From Paramecium tetraurelia (Eukaryota; Ciliophora; Oligohymenophorea; Peniculida; Parameciidae): DNA of 64,000 nt. The position numbers and the translations under genes were made by a program. Under the pieces are notes generated by a model, which worked only from the letters and a program-made list of their open reading frames with translations, was not told where the DNA came from and did no database searches. Within the stretch, counting starts at the first letter, position 1. Each line of letters starts with the position of its first letter. The stretch covers positions 186,001-250,000 of the forward strand of contig NW_001799322.1 in assembly GCF_000165425.1 (NCBI RefSeq). Direction: 5' to 3'. Below are positions 38,576 through 50,439 of this stretch, piece by piece.

Positions 38576-39408
38576 ATGAGTGACTAGCCTACCCAATATT
38601 AAGAAAAGAATAGAACCCAACATCCAAAGAATCATAATCCTCGTTATTCGGATGATAATAATTCTTAGAACAAATAAGGACACAATTTTAGAGACTCCTA
38701 TAAGTACAATCATTTTAATATCCTACATAGTAAAAATCAAAATCATTATCGTCAAAGCAATGGCAACTACTCTCACAATTATTATAATAATAAATAAAAT
38801 AATTACAGATACACTCACAAACAAAGAGATCAGCCCTATTACTCCTAATCTGATTCCATTACTTATGATCAAAAACACTCTGTGCAATCTGAAAATCAAC
38901 AATAAACTAATAAAGACCTTTTCTAATAAAACAATCAAGATTCAAAATCACGGAATCAAATCAAAATTGGAGACCCATCTATACAAAATCAATAATTATA
39001 GGAAATTGAACAATCAAAGCAAGTTCAGGTGTCTAAAGATATACAAGGGCAATCAATAAAAAATACATAGTAATCACAAAATTAAATAAGTGGTTACCTA
39101 TCCTCAGATGCCAAGGAAATATCAAATTCATCATATAATGAAACAATTACAAATGTAAATGCTAAATAAAATGATTCAAACTAAAACAATAAATAACTTC
39201 TTGGCATTTCATAATAATAATTGATTTAATAAAAATAAATACCATTATTAGTATAATTTTTGATTCTACCTAATGACACAACTTCACAACCTTAATTGAT
39301 CCCATTAACATTAGTAATTATTAAACTAATTATCTATAGTAAAATTTAACATAAACTTACGAGTAATTAAAGCTATTAATTTAAAATGATGATTAACAAT
39401 AGAGTTGA
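38576..39408 (+). CDS. Asn/Gln/Tyr-rich low-complexity protein
   Basis: 268 residues with one 26-nt intron at 39314-39339. The first 110 residues are dominated by Asn, Gln, His, Tyr and Ser with scattered Arg (for example NHYRQSNGNYSHNYYNNKQ), a composition typical of prion-like or RNA-granule proteins. The tail (LLVQFLILPNDTTSQPQLIP) is less biased and could be a short interaction module. No domain recognised. It starts 61 nt after the NDUFA8 gene on the same strand and converges on the disulfide isomerase gene with 89 nt between stops. Confidence 0.62.
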
Positions 39409-39497
39409 GATGTAATAATGTGTGTGTGCATATAAGATATTATTAATATAATAAATTACTAAATAAATATACATATTCTGGTTTTACATAAAATAAT

Positions 39498-41059
39498 TCA
39501 CAAATCAGATTTGCTTTTGTTTTATTCTGTATGTGTAAGCTAAACATTTTGTTTAACGAAGGCATAAAGATTCTCTTTGCTAAATTCTTAATCAAAATTG
39601 ACTGGATTAGATGTCACCTTTGGAATGTATAATTTAAATCCTGGATAGTTTTCAATCTTCACACTCTCCAAATCATTGTATGATAAATCTATTTGAGCCA
39701 ACACTAAATTTTCATTGCCCTTCAATTCCTTAGCCAAATCTTCAAATTCTGGTTCATAACTATAATGATAAGATTAATATGTTACCATTTGCTACTGGAT
39801 GTTTGGCAAAACTAAACTAAAGTGCTCTTATTTGAATTCAGAACCAATTCATCAAAAGTATCACCTACAACTTTGAGAACATTTGATGTTTGAGTTGGTA
39901 TAGGTTGAGATTTTTATTTTCTTGCAATTTTTCCGTTGTTGGCTCCATGAACAAATCTCATAACATTCTCAACAGTAATCTATCCTTCGAATTTATAGAC
40001 TTCATTGGTTGTCTTATAATAATACAATGACAGGGAATGTGGGAGTATTAATGAACAATTGACCTGTTACTTGATTCAACATGTAATTATCAGAGTAAAC
40101 AGAAACTACAGTGATTCTTTTTTTGATGTTAGGAGCTATCAATTTTAGAACATCCTTTGTTTCTTAACTTTATTGACTCCAAAAGAGAATCAAAGCTGGT
40201 GTATTTTTATTAAATATGGATGCGTAGCTCTTGTTGTCTAATTCCTCAAATGATGGAGTTGAATTCTCGTATAAGAAATTTGTTAATTTTTCTAAGGTTA
40301 TTTAATCTGTGAATTCCTTTCTTCTCTCTTCAAATGTTCTAAATAAGACGATTTATCCTTCGTCTACGTCGTATAATTTCTATAACAATATTTAAATAGC
40401 TTACTCTGGCATAGGCTGAAGTGGTATAACCAAATTTCAAATTGGGGAATATTTTGGCAGCCAATGAATAAATCTGTAACTCTGGTTGTTGAGAATCCTT
40501 AACGAAATATAATACACTCAAATTATTATCACTTAAAAACTAAAATAGTGAGATCTTCATTAATACCTTATAAACATCATCGATTTCATCAACTCTTACT
40601 AATTTATCCTCAAGAGCTTAAGTTACAAAATTCTTTAATCCATTAGCACTTCTATCACCATTATAAGGTACTGCATGCCCTTTAATGAGCAATATTATTG
40701 TTGGGAAACTTGATACTTTGTATCTATTTTTCAAATTAAATTAATAAACCTGTTCATAGCTTATTTTTCCTGATCTCCACCATTCAGTTTGGCAACGATA
40801 AAAGGTTGGCCAGCTTGTTTCACTTGTGTAGCAAATTGAGAGTACTCGGGGGCAAATTGTTTACAATGACCACACCTATAATGAAAGGTAAAATATCAAT
40901 TTAAGACCATGATGCATAAAACTCAACCAATAAGTAATCATACTACTTGATAGCAGCATTTATAGTATTATCATTAAGTACTAACACATCTTCATCATAT
41001 GGGAATGTGTATCCGAATGCTGATAGTCCAAGCAAACAAAGTATTAAAAACTTTAGCAT
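39498..41059 (-). CDS. protein disulfide isomerase with one intact active site
   Basis: About 470 residues; introns at 39760-39785, 40380-40404, 40540-40566, 40724-40749 and 40876-40907. A signal peptide (MLKFLILCLLGLSAFG) leads into a thioredoxin domain with the classic WCGHC at residues 51-55. Two middle b-type domains follow, and the last a'-type domain reads QTSSSKCYEPEF near residue 386, so its first active-site Cys is Ser. The tail ends KSDL, a possible HDEL/KDEL variant for ER retention. Near 40011-40030 the frame is off by one: either an unusual 19-nt intron (gtcattg...ttataag) or a 1-nt frameshift. The first intron also begins gtct rather than gta. Confidence 0.85.
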
Positions 41060-41555
41060 AATTAAATATATCAATTTTCAGATTTCTAATTAAAATTAAT
41101 ACATTCCTATTATAGATTCTTAATATGAAAGCAATTTACTATTTGATGATATAAAATTTCCTTTTTAATAAGAATTTTACACTATTAATCGTGATTTGAA
41201 TATTCATCATATCTCAGAATTAAGTGTTTTCTATATAATATACAGAACAGAACAGAACATTGTCAGTATTAGATTAGAATTATAAAACTAATTATTCATT
41301 GCAAATTAATATTTTAGTTGATTTTATCTTCTTTAGGAATTAGATGATTAGACTATATAATATCTATTAAGTAATAAATATTTAAGAATTAAGTAATAGT
41401 ATTAATCGAATACGTGAATCATTATACAAAAATTATTTTTTACTTAACTGGAATACCCTTTTTTATCCGTTAGACTTTTATTTATCAATTATTTAGGCAT
41501 TTCCAAGATAAATAGAGAAGCAGCATTTATTAATTTCCATAATCTATCAATTATT
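41060..41555. other. intergenic, no gene recognised
   Basis: About 500 nt of AT-rich DNA between the start of the disulfide isomerase gene and the cyclin-like relic. A short direct repeat (cagaacagaacag near 41243) is visible. No frame of interest. Confidence 0.5.
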
Positions 41556-41885
41556 TCAAAAGAGCTCCTTTGCAACTTCCTTAATTTGGTCTATGTTTTA
41601 GTCTAAAGTAGATTGATTTATTATTTAATCAAGTTCTCCGATTAATATTTTTGCATAAAATAGCAGCCTATTAAATTATAGATGAGTAGGTAACTTGATG
41701 GTAAGTTTTTTTTGAAATCCTTGGAGATATATTTTTCACTATAAAAGCAAACCAGAACATTTTTGGTGGTCTTAGAATAATGTAGATATTTCTTGATGTA
41801 TCCACTCAGTGGGGTTGGATGGAAAAGATTTGGATTCGAATAATAATTTATACAGGCAAAGTTATTTAAAATAATATTAAGTGAA
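41556..41885 (-). pseudogene. cyclin-like fragment (PHO80 type), probably broken
   Basis: In one minus frame a stretch FHPTPLSGYIKKYLHYSKTT...CFYSEKYIS resembles the start of a PHO80-type cyclin box (P-x-I-x-x-YLxRI-x-KY ... YIDRI). In another frame THLQFNRLLFYAKILIGELDQ resembles the HRLL...YAKVGGISxxELN part, followed by a stop at 41556. The frames cannot be joined by one clean GT-AG intron, and no ATG precedes the first part within about 70 nt. It may be a decayed cyclin gene, or a real gene with introns I did not resolve. Confidence 0.4.
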
Positions 41886-41913
41886 TATAAAATTTATATA
41901 TATAATTACTGTT

Positions 41914-43545
41914 ATGAAAAGTTTAAATTATCGATTTCCTCATTCAAGATAGGATTCTGGTTAAATGAACTTAGCAAGATCTTAATTGGGATAAGCCTAG
42001 TAGGTGACGAATGTACTAAATAAGTAAGAAAGTGATGTGAATGTTAAGCCGACAGAATGAACAAAATGTTGATAGATCACCTGCTCCGATGGTACATGGT
42101 TTGCATAAGTTGGCAGTGCCTTCTAGTTAGCAATCATCTGCCAACCATTCAAAGAAATCATCGATCTCTAAATAGCAATAGCCGAAATAGATATCCTTTC
42201 TTAACTACTTGATTCTGAAGGATAAATCTCAAATAGTTTAAGATGAGGAGAAAGAAAGTTGGCTATTAAATATGAAATTAGATCTTACTGAGCCAGTAGT
42301 GTAAAAGAATATGTTCAACTTCCAATTTGTGATTGGAATAGGAGGATTCGGGAAGGTATGGAAGGTGGAGTACAAAAAGAACGGGTAGATCTATGCGATG
42401 AAGGAGATGTCAAAGGCACTGTATAGATTTCATCATATTGATTCAGTATTATAGCCAAAAAAAGTGTGAATTCCGTGATGAACGAGAGGAATATCTTGAG
42501 CAATCTTAAACATCCGTAAATAGTGCATTAAATATAGATTCTTAGTGAATATCTACTACGCATTTCAAGACAGAGAGAACCTATTCCTAGTGCTGGATTA
42601 CATGCAAGGAGGAGACTTGAGATATCATGTTGGGAAAATGAGAAGATTCACTGAAGATCAGACAAGTATGTAATTACAATATGCAGGGTTTTTCATGGCT
42701 TGCATCTTCTTAGGATTGGAATACATGCACTCCAAAAACAGTTTACATAGAGATATTAAACCAGAGAATTTAGTTCTTGATAAACATGGTAGAATTCAAA
42801 TCTATTTGTAGGTTACGTCAGAATAACGGACTTAGGAATTGCTCGAAATCTCAGGCCTGATAATTCATAAGATACATCAGGTACTCCTGGTTATATGGGT
42901 ATCTTCATAATCCTAAATTCCTAGCTCCGGAAGTTATGTGCAGATAAAATCATTCTTTCGCGGTTGATTACTTCGCTTTGGGAGTCATTGGATACGAGTT
43001 TATGTTGGGGAAGGTAATCATTAATTCTATTAATCAGCGACCATACACGGGGAGATCAAGAAAGGAAATTAGAGACTAGATCCTGGCTAAGCAAGTTCAA
43101 ATTAAAAGATCTGAAATTCCAGATAATTGGTCTCTAGAATCAGCTGATTTTATCAATAGAGTATTTGATTAAAACGAATAATAGTTGATACAAAGGAAAC
43201 CAGCCAATCGACTAGGATTTAATGGACCTCATGAATTAAGGTAGCATTCATGGTTTAAGAATTTTCCATGGTCAAAATTAATGAACAAAGAGTTAAAATC
43301 ACCTTACATTCCCAATGTATATATTCTATTTGAAGTTTGTTAGCAAAATGAAGATAATTTCGATGCTCGTTAGATATCTATGGAGGATGATGAAAATAAT
43401 GAATTAATATAATAACATTCAATCATGTTAAGAAGAAATTCGATTTAATGTAAATTATGTGTCTATCAATTTTTAAGCCTAATTTTCTGGATATGAGATG
43501 GATAATTTTAATGAGAAACAAAACACTTAGTTTAACAATTTTTGA
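41914..43545 (+). CDS. AGC-family protein kinase with DLG motif
   Basis: 469 residues with nine introns: 42024-42048, 42421-42446, 42516-42537, 42666-42686, 42789-42811, 42899-42924, 43014-43037, 43317-43343 and 43450-43477. After a Ser/Gln-rich N-terminus of about 125 residues the kinase domain shows GIGGFGKVWKVE (Gly loop), YAMKEMSK (ATP Lys), KHPFLVNIYYAFQD, LHRDIKPENLVLD, RITDLGIAR and GTPGYMAPE. The magnesium-binding DFG is DLG, a conservative change, and all catalytic residues are present. The domain order and the C-tail (EDNFDARQISMED, ending FNNF) mark the AGC group, near cAMP/cGMP-dependent and YANK-like kinases. The regulatory partner cannot be told. The Met at 41914 opens the frame. 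Confidence 0.87.
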
Positions 43546-43696
43546 TAGTTATTAAATCATTAATTTTAAGATTGCAAATTGCATTTCATTCTCTAATCTT
43601 ACGTGTCATTAATTTTAATTAGACATTTTGCATCATCCTAATCAAGGATAATTAACATATAGAATTGAATAATTTAAAAATAATTAATAAATACAT

Positions 43697-46600
43697 ATGT
43701 CATTAAGTTTGAGTGAATTGATCAATCAATCATTGGACAAAATCAAAAAGGCAATAACTAAAAAATAATTCGAGTTGAAATAAAGCATCGATGAAGCTTA
43801 ATGTAACATATTATTGCCTATTTAAAAGAGCTCAAAGAACATTTCGATGCTAATCATTTAATAACAGTGTATTAATAGTGCATTTAATCCAAACAAGTCA
43901 AACTGATTGAGTTGGCCTTATTCGACATTAAAGTATTAAATGGCCTAAGAATAGAATTTAGTAGAACAAGGGTTTTTCGCTGGGGAATAATTGATTGGAG
44001 AAAAAAGAGTGATTGAAGTAATCTTGGACATTGTAATCTAATGTCAATAAGAGAAGGAGGAAACAGTTCAAATTCACATGATAAAAGCCATATAAGCAAT
44101 TATGACTAATAGAAAGCACCATATATATGGGGAACTAATCACTAAGGTGTTTTCAATGCTCATCAATTTGCATGCAGGTAAATTGAGATATTCAATATAA
44201 TAGTCTCCAAAATAGTTGTGATTGTGAATGCAAGCAAGGAGGCATGTCAGAAGATAGTTAGCACTTACTTTTAAAGATTAGAGGATTATGGAATTTTAAA
44301 TGAGGAAGAATTCCAACAAGCTATTCAAAAACAAGGCAATCAAGGACAGCTGGTCTTAGGTAAATGTAGAGCCATGGTTAATGCCGAACAATATATGAGA
44401 TCCTTGATGACTTCTCTTATAGATGAAGTGCAGATCTATACTGAAAGGAAATCAGTATATGATAGACAAATAGAAGATTTAAATCAAATGAAAGTTATTA
44501 ATTTAGATCTTCATGAACCCAATTTAAGAAATGTAACAGTTGAAAAAAACTAGATCTAAGTTAGTGTCACCAACGAACAAAATATTAAAAATGGGAAATT
44601 TGGATGGTGTGTAGTGTGCAGAAACTCAGCATCACAATATTGTAAAGATACGAAAGTACCAATTTGTAGTAAAGAGTGTAAGTATATACATCTGAATTAA
44701 ATGAATAATTTCTCATAATGCTATCAACACTCAAACAACAGTGACCAATATTGCAAGGATGCCTTGGAAATCTTGGAATTGTTATGTTAACTTAGTCAAA
44801 GAGATAATACTAATCCTTAATTAAGTTAAATAATAATCAAGTGCAAGATCCTCTCTCTTGAATTGATCTATGAGGCCTTGGCTTAAAGTGATACAATCCT
44901 ATAAAACAAGCCAAAACTAATCTAAATTTTAAAAGAACAATTATTGGAATCTCTATTAAAGAATTCCCTATCTACAGAGAAACAATTACTCATATTGACA
45001 CTTAATATCTTCATTCAATTGATATGGAAAGTAAGAAGCCATCTCAAAAAGGAATTAGAAGCTTTGATTGAAAATGTTTATTTTAAGTTCTTGGATAGTA
45101 GCAACAGCTCCTTTGATCATAAGTAATACACTCTCAAAGTATTTAATAAAATCATGACCAAACCCAGAGTCGTCATTGAAATCTTTGTGAATTATGATTG
45201 TTCTTTAGGATAAAATAACCTCTTAAAAAAGATATTAGATATGCAATGTAGAATCATCTAAGGCAGATTCAGCAAACAAGAATTCTAAGCATCAATCACT
45301 CAAAATCAGGAAACCTATTTAAAATCCTTATGTCTGGATAATTATTATGGGTACATTAAATGTCTTAAGGAATTCTGCGAATAGAATGAGGACCAATAAA
45401 ATGTCATATAAGTTTAACAGCTTGAAGATCAAGAAGAAACAGCCATTCAATCATAGCTATTATCACAAGATCCCATAGAGAAATAAAAATAGATGAAATT
45501 AGAAATGAATAAAGCTGTTTAGAAATTCAATTTCAAACCTGAACATTGTATAAAACATTTGCTTGCTTGTTAATTTATGGAGACGAGAGATCCCAAATTG
45601 TTTGCATAATTCTTATGGGAAAATCGAGATTTAAACAAAGATAAATTAGGAGAATTATTTGGTTGTTCAAGTGAATTCAATTAATAAGTATTCCAATAGT
45701 ATATAGATTTTATGAACTTTAAGGATTTGCAAGTGGATGAAGGCTTAAGATATATGCTTGAATTCTTTACCTTGCCTGGAGAATCTTAATAAATAGATAG
45801 AATTATGGAAAAATTTGCTTCTAAGTATTGCATTGATAATCCTGGAATCTATTAATCAGCTCAAGCAGCTTATACACTATCTTATCTATTGATGATGTTA
45901 CAAACAGACTTACACAATGAAAGAAACTTAGAAAAAATGACAATTCCATAATTTGTTAATTTGGCAAAAGGAATCAATGATGGGGAAAACCTTCCATAAG
46001 ATTTATTGCTTGGATTTTATTAAAGAATCTAGAAAACCCCTCTTGCATTACATGCCAAAGAATAAGCTAAAAGATCTTTAGAGTAAGCAAATTAAGTGGA
46101 TTAACGAAAAAGACATGCCATGCTAGCCAAAGAAGCTGAAGAATCTTTAAAAAAGTGGTTCAAGGAACATCCGAATTAAGATGCTTATTTCTATGCCAAT
46201 TCAATTGAACATGTGAAATCTCTATTATAATAAACTTGGAGTGCTATTTTTGCTTCTATTAGTGTATTTTTAGAATAAACTGAAGATCAATAATAGATTT
46301 TATTATGTTTTGAGACCATCTAATCCTTTATATAATTGATGGGTAGATTTGATTTAGATGAAGAAAAAGATACATTTATCAGTTTTTTATAGAGATATTG
46401 TACAGGTATTCCAAACACTTATCGATAAATTTTGGGTGTTTAAGCCTTAATAAAAGCAGCTATTCATTCTGGCTAATATTTACGCAAGAGTTGGAAAGTT
46501 GCTTTGTAAATGGTTTCTAGATTAGAGACCTTGCATTAAGTTGTGAAGAAAATTAAGGTCGATTCACCTTAAAAGGAGAATTATAATTAGGAAGATATTT

Positions 46601-48648
46601 AAAATATCGAGAGATTGTTTTAATCCATTTCATACGATTAGATTGATAAGATATTCAATATGTCTATAAATTTAGATTCCAATTCAATCTTGGAATTTAT
46701 AAGAGCCTTATGTGAATTATCAAAAGAAGAAATCAAGCAAAATAGAACATTTTTGTTAAGCAGAATGATTGAAGTAGCAGATTTTAACATGGATAGAATT
46801 AAGATCATATGGTCAAGAATGTGGGAAATAATGAGGGAACATTTCCTGGAAGTAGGATGTCATAAGAATGTTGATTTAGCAATTTATGCAATTGATCAAT
46901 TGAAATAATTGAGTTGCAAATTCTTACAAGTAACCTGAACTAAGCAAATTATCATTTCTAGAAAGAGTTTTTGATGCCTTTTGAATAGATCTTCAGTCAC
47001 AGTCAAGCATAATCTCAATATAAAATATAATTAAGGGAATACTTGTTATCTTGCATGTGTATGATAACTAATGTTTGTTTTAATTCACTAAAAAGTGGGT
47101 TGGAAAATCATAATGAGTATTGTTAATTAAGCACTTCAAGAAGATTAATAATAGCTAATAAGATTGTGTGTACAAATTACAGATAAGATAATGGAGGATG
47201 TGAACAATCAATAGGTTAATCAAGAAATCTATATGGAACTAATTTAAGCATTAATTAAATTTGACCAAGAATAAAGATAATTAATATTGTTGAAAATGCA
47301 ATCAAATAATTGAAGACATTAGTTGATCACATAGCATTGATAAAAAGAAATGACAATAAATTTTTGGACTCATTATGGATTCCTGTATTATCATCATTGT
47401 CTATATTATACAGCGATGAGAGAGTGGCTGTTCAATAATTGAGTGTTCAAACACTCTTTGATTTGCTTTAAAAGCATGGAGTCTATTAATCAAATGAATT
47501 CTGGAAGATGATATTAAGAGGAGTCATCAGACCATTATTTGATGAAATCCAATTTTCTAAATTACAATATACCAAATAGTAATAATCCAAGAAATCTATA
47601 ACTTCAACATGCAAAATGACATTTTTATTGTTTACGGATTTAGTAATTTCTCAAATTTAATAAATGCAACCTTGTTTGAATGATCTAATAGACATTTATA
47701 TTCAATTGATTTTGCAAACTCAAGATGTAATCATTAATCTTATTAATATAGCATATATCCATTTTGTGTCTTTAATCACTTAAGAAGATGATCTAGAATG
47801 TAGGCCAATCATTGACTGAAGATAACTGGAATCTCTTGATCGAATAGATCCAACATTTATTGTCTTAATGTTCTCCTACTGAGTTGTTTGAGGCATTTAA
47901 TTTGGATGAAGACTTTTAAAAGCCTTTAGATGAACTATTAAAAGAGGAGATAAGACCAAAGAAGTTCAGTTTCAAAATAAATGCTTAAGAGTGTTCATCA
48001 AAATAATAGATCTAAGAAAAATGTTTGGAGATTTTAGAAGTTTAAGTAACATAATTCTAAAATCAAATTACTTCACAAAATAAACAATTGATATTGCAAT
48101 TATTTTAGGAATAATATTAAAAATGCAAAAGATTCAACACTAATATATATATGAGATACTTTTTAGAACAATGGGCAGTTTAATGGAATTTTGTTAAGAG
48201 AAGTTCATAGGAATTTGATGATTTAGAAAATAATAACACAACCCAAAGTAAACAATTGAGCTTCATCAATGTGGAGTTTCTGGCAGCCAAAGTCATTGTT
48301 TAACTTAGTAATGACCCCTTAGCTTTTATCGAATAATTGATACAAAGATTTCTTGATGCCTATAATGGGTTTTCTTAGCCTTTGCATAGATAAGATAGCT
48401 TAAATGGTAATTTAGAGCAATTAAGACATCTTGAATCTTAGATTGTCATCAGTAGATTACAATTATTGTTTATGGAAACTGTATTCCCGTAATTAAAATA
48501 GAATTTGAAATCAAAGGTTGTTAGTAAATGGCTGATTTAATTACTAAAAGCTGGGTTGAATGTGTCAGGAGTTGAAAATAAAGAATATAATAAAGTTTTG
48601 GTGAATTTATTGGAGGAAATTATAAATTGTGAGAATAATGTATTTTGA
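43697..48648 (+). CDS. BIG/Sec7-type ARF guanine nucleotide exchange factor
   Basis: About 1600 residues. Introns used: 43803-43828, 43933-43954, 44178-44203, 46930-46961 (32 nt), 47077-47095 (19 nt) and one at about 47766-47784 whose 3' end is ambiguous. The DCB region opens the protein. A Cys-rich insert at about residues 276-320 (GWCVVCRNSASQYC...ICSKEC) resembles a MYND/HIT zinc finger. The Sec7 domain (about 586-760) has the catalytic loop FTLPGESQQIDR with the Glu finger, then MMLQTDLHNERN. HDS repeats follow, including WKIIMSIVNQAL and SLWIPVLSSLS. The family loads ARF with GTP at the trans-Golgi. Near 47265-47292 the frame shifts without a usable GT-AG intron, suggesting a small indel. 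Confidence 0.88.
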
Positions 48649-48684
48649 ATCTAATATATCTAATTTATTGTTATTATTAAAATG

Positions 48685-49582
48685 TCATTTTTTCATAAAA
48701 AATGAACTCAAACTTTTGATTAAGCCACTTTGTTATTCTTATTATGCTGGTTAGGTTTCTTATTTCCTAGTTTGTTATTATTAAGAATGAAGATATCTAC
48801 GAAAATTATCCATAATCATATTACTTAATTGCTCTCAATATTTATTTAAACTCCGAGGATTAATAAACTTCTGTTATCTTTTAATTTGATTATTTGTATG
48901 TTAACTAAAAATGATCCTCTTTTGTTCTATCAGGCACCAAATCTGTGATGTCTTAAACATTGATACTCACTCTATCTTTTGTATTTTCTATCTCTATTAC
49001 GAATTATTCGAATATATTCCTTCGAATAATGATCTATGCATATGCTCATGACTCAATACCAAACAAGGAAGATTCATTAGACCAATCTTCTAAACTCGAT
49101 ACTGCTGTATTTGATCGCCAACAGGTTTTGTGGGAACAGGTGTTGGCGCTGCTGGCTAAGGAGCCGGCTTACTTTATTCTTGTATCAGGGTCTATTGCAA
49201 TTCTTTGTAGTCATTCTATAATTGCCTATACATTTTTTCTTTTTAGCTCAATTCCAATTCTTTTTATAGAATTTTTTGGTCATAAGCATCAATTTAATGT
49301 TTTAATGTTTTCCTTAATTGTTCTTTCTCTCTTTGGAAATAAATTGAAATTGTACTCATTGAGTTTCTTCACTTGGACAGTCAAATCCTAAAGATCCCTT
49401 TTGCTTTGGTCTCTACTAATATTACCTCTTGGTGTTGATTATTTGAATGTGGTGAAAAAGCTGCTTTAATCATTAACTCTAGAATATTCATTTCTTTAAG
49501 ATTCTCTGTTATTCAATTATGCTTATAACGACTTAATTTATTCTATGAGTAGCTGATTTTCTTTTTGCAGTTCATTTTCCAT
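48685..49582 (-). CDS. coiled-coil protein with Pro-rich linker, unknown
   Basis: 270 residues with introns at 48767-48800 (34 nt), 49034-49059 and 49331-49355. Residues 1-130 form a coiled coil (NEEKEQLRKTLKHQIDAY and similar), followed by a Pro/Ala-rich linker (PAPQPAAPTPVPTKP) and a compact part (about 150-235, VIEIENTKDRVSINVQDITD) with alternating pattern that could be a small beta/alpha fold. The tail ends GLIKSLSSFFMKK. No family recognised. It converges on the Sec7 gene with 36 nt between stops. Confidence 0.66.
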
Positions 49583-50439
49583 TTTATTAATTTTTATATC
49601 AAAAATGTTTAATTATGTCTTCAAAATCAAAGCTCTTAGAATTCAAATGCAAATTTAAAAACCCTCACTAATTATAACCATATACTAAACGAATTCTTCG
49701 AAATACTATTACAAGCATTTGAATAATTCACTTATCAAATATCTGAATTGACGTATACTCCATTACTCAAAATTTTAAGATGAGTTAATATTTTTAAAAA
49801 GACTTAATTTTCTTTAAATATGATAGAAATCAATGAAATCTGCATTTAGTATTAATAACTGCAAATAAAAAGTATAGGATAAAAAGAAAGAGCATTAATC
49901 TTAATATTACCTTTTATTAATTTCTCATTTTATTAGATTATATTATTTTCCGTTTGTCAAAACAGTAAAGTTTCAAGATGTCAAGCTGACTTATTCAATA
50001 TATTGATCTTTTTAATAATAATTATTCTATTATAAATTAATAATAATATAAAAGTGCCAAGGGTCATTTTAGTTATTATCATACATATAAGCCTATTAAT
50101 ATATATATTATTATTTCAGTATGTGATTAAATTACTTTAGAAGTATAAATTATTGCTCTGTTATTTTATTTCAACTTATACTGTAAATAATTTTGTTTAA
50201 ATCTAAACAATAAATTTGAATGACTTCATGTGTTATACATATTTATCTTAAATAAATATAATTTATTTCATAAATATTATAATAAATTTGGCAATTTCAA
50301 ATTGAATCATAAAATTCTTAATTTTAGATTAACAATATTTTTATTGCAATGTTGATTATATTTAATTTCATCTTATGTTAGATCTTACTCATATAAAAGA
50401 ATTTTGATTGTGTTTTAATAAATTATATATGTTTTTAAT
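49583..50439. other. intergenic, no gene recognised
   Basis: About 860 nt of very AT-rich DNA. No frame shows coding character and no RNA gene was recognised. It probably includes the promoter of the gene starting at 49582 and the 3' flank of the kinase gene. Confidence 0.55.

Noticed and set aside
38580-39059. Standard-code plus-strand frame of 159 codons rich in Ile, Thr and Asn
   Set aside because: It is a shifted frame of the Asn/Gln-rich gene that starts at 38576; the true frame uses TAA and TAG as Gln and ends at a TGA after a clean intron.
46919-46965. Two apparent frameshifts in the Sec7 gene near 46930
   Set aside because: They vanish when a single 32-nt GT-AG intron at 46930-46961 is removed; the joined sequence matches the conserved KEFLxPFE segment of BIG proteins.
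48960-49391. Plus-strand frame of 143 codons with hydrophobic stretches resembling a membrane protein
   Set aside because: It lies antisense to the coiled-coil gene 48685-49582, whose introns and frame fit. The hydrophobic look comes from reading Glu/Lys codons backwards.
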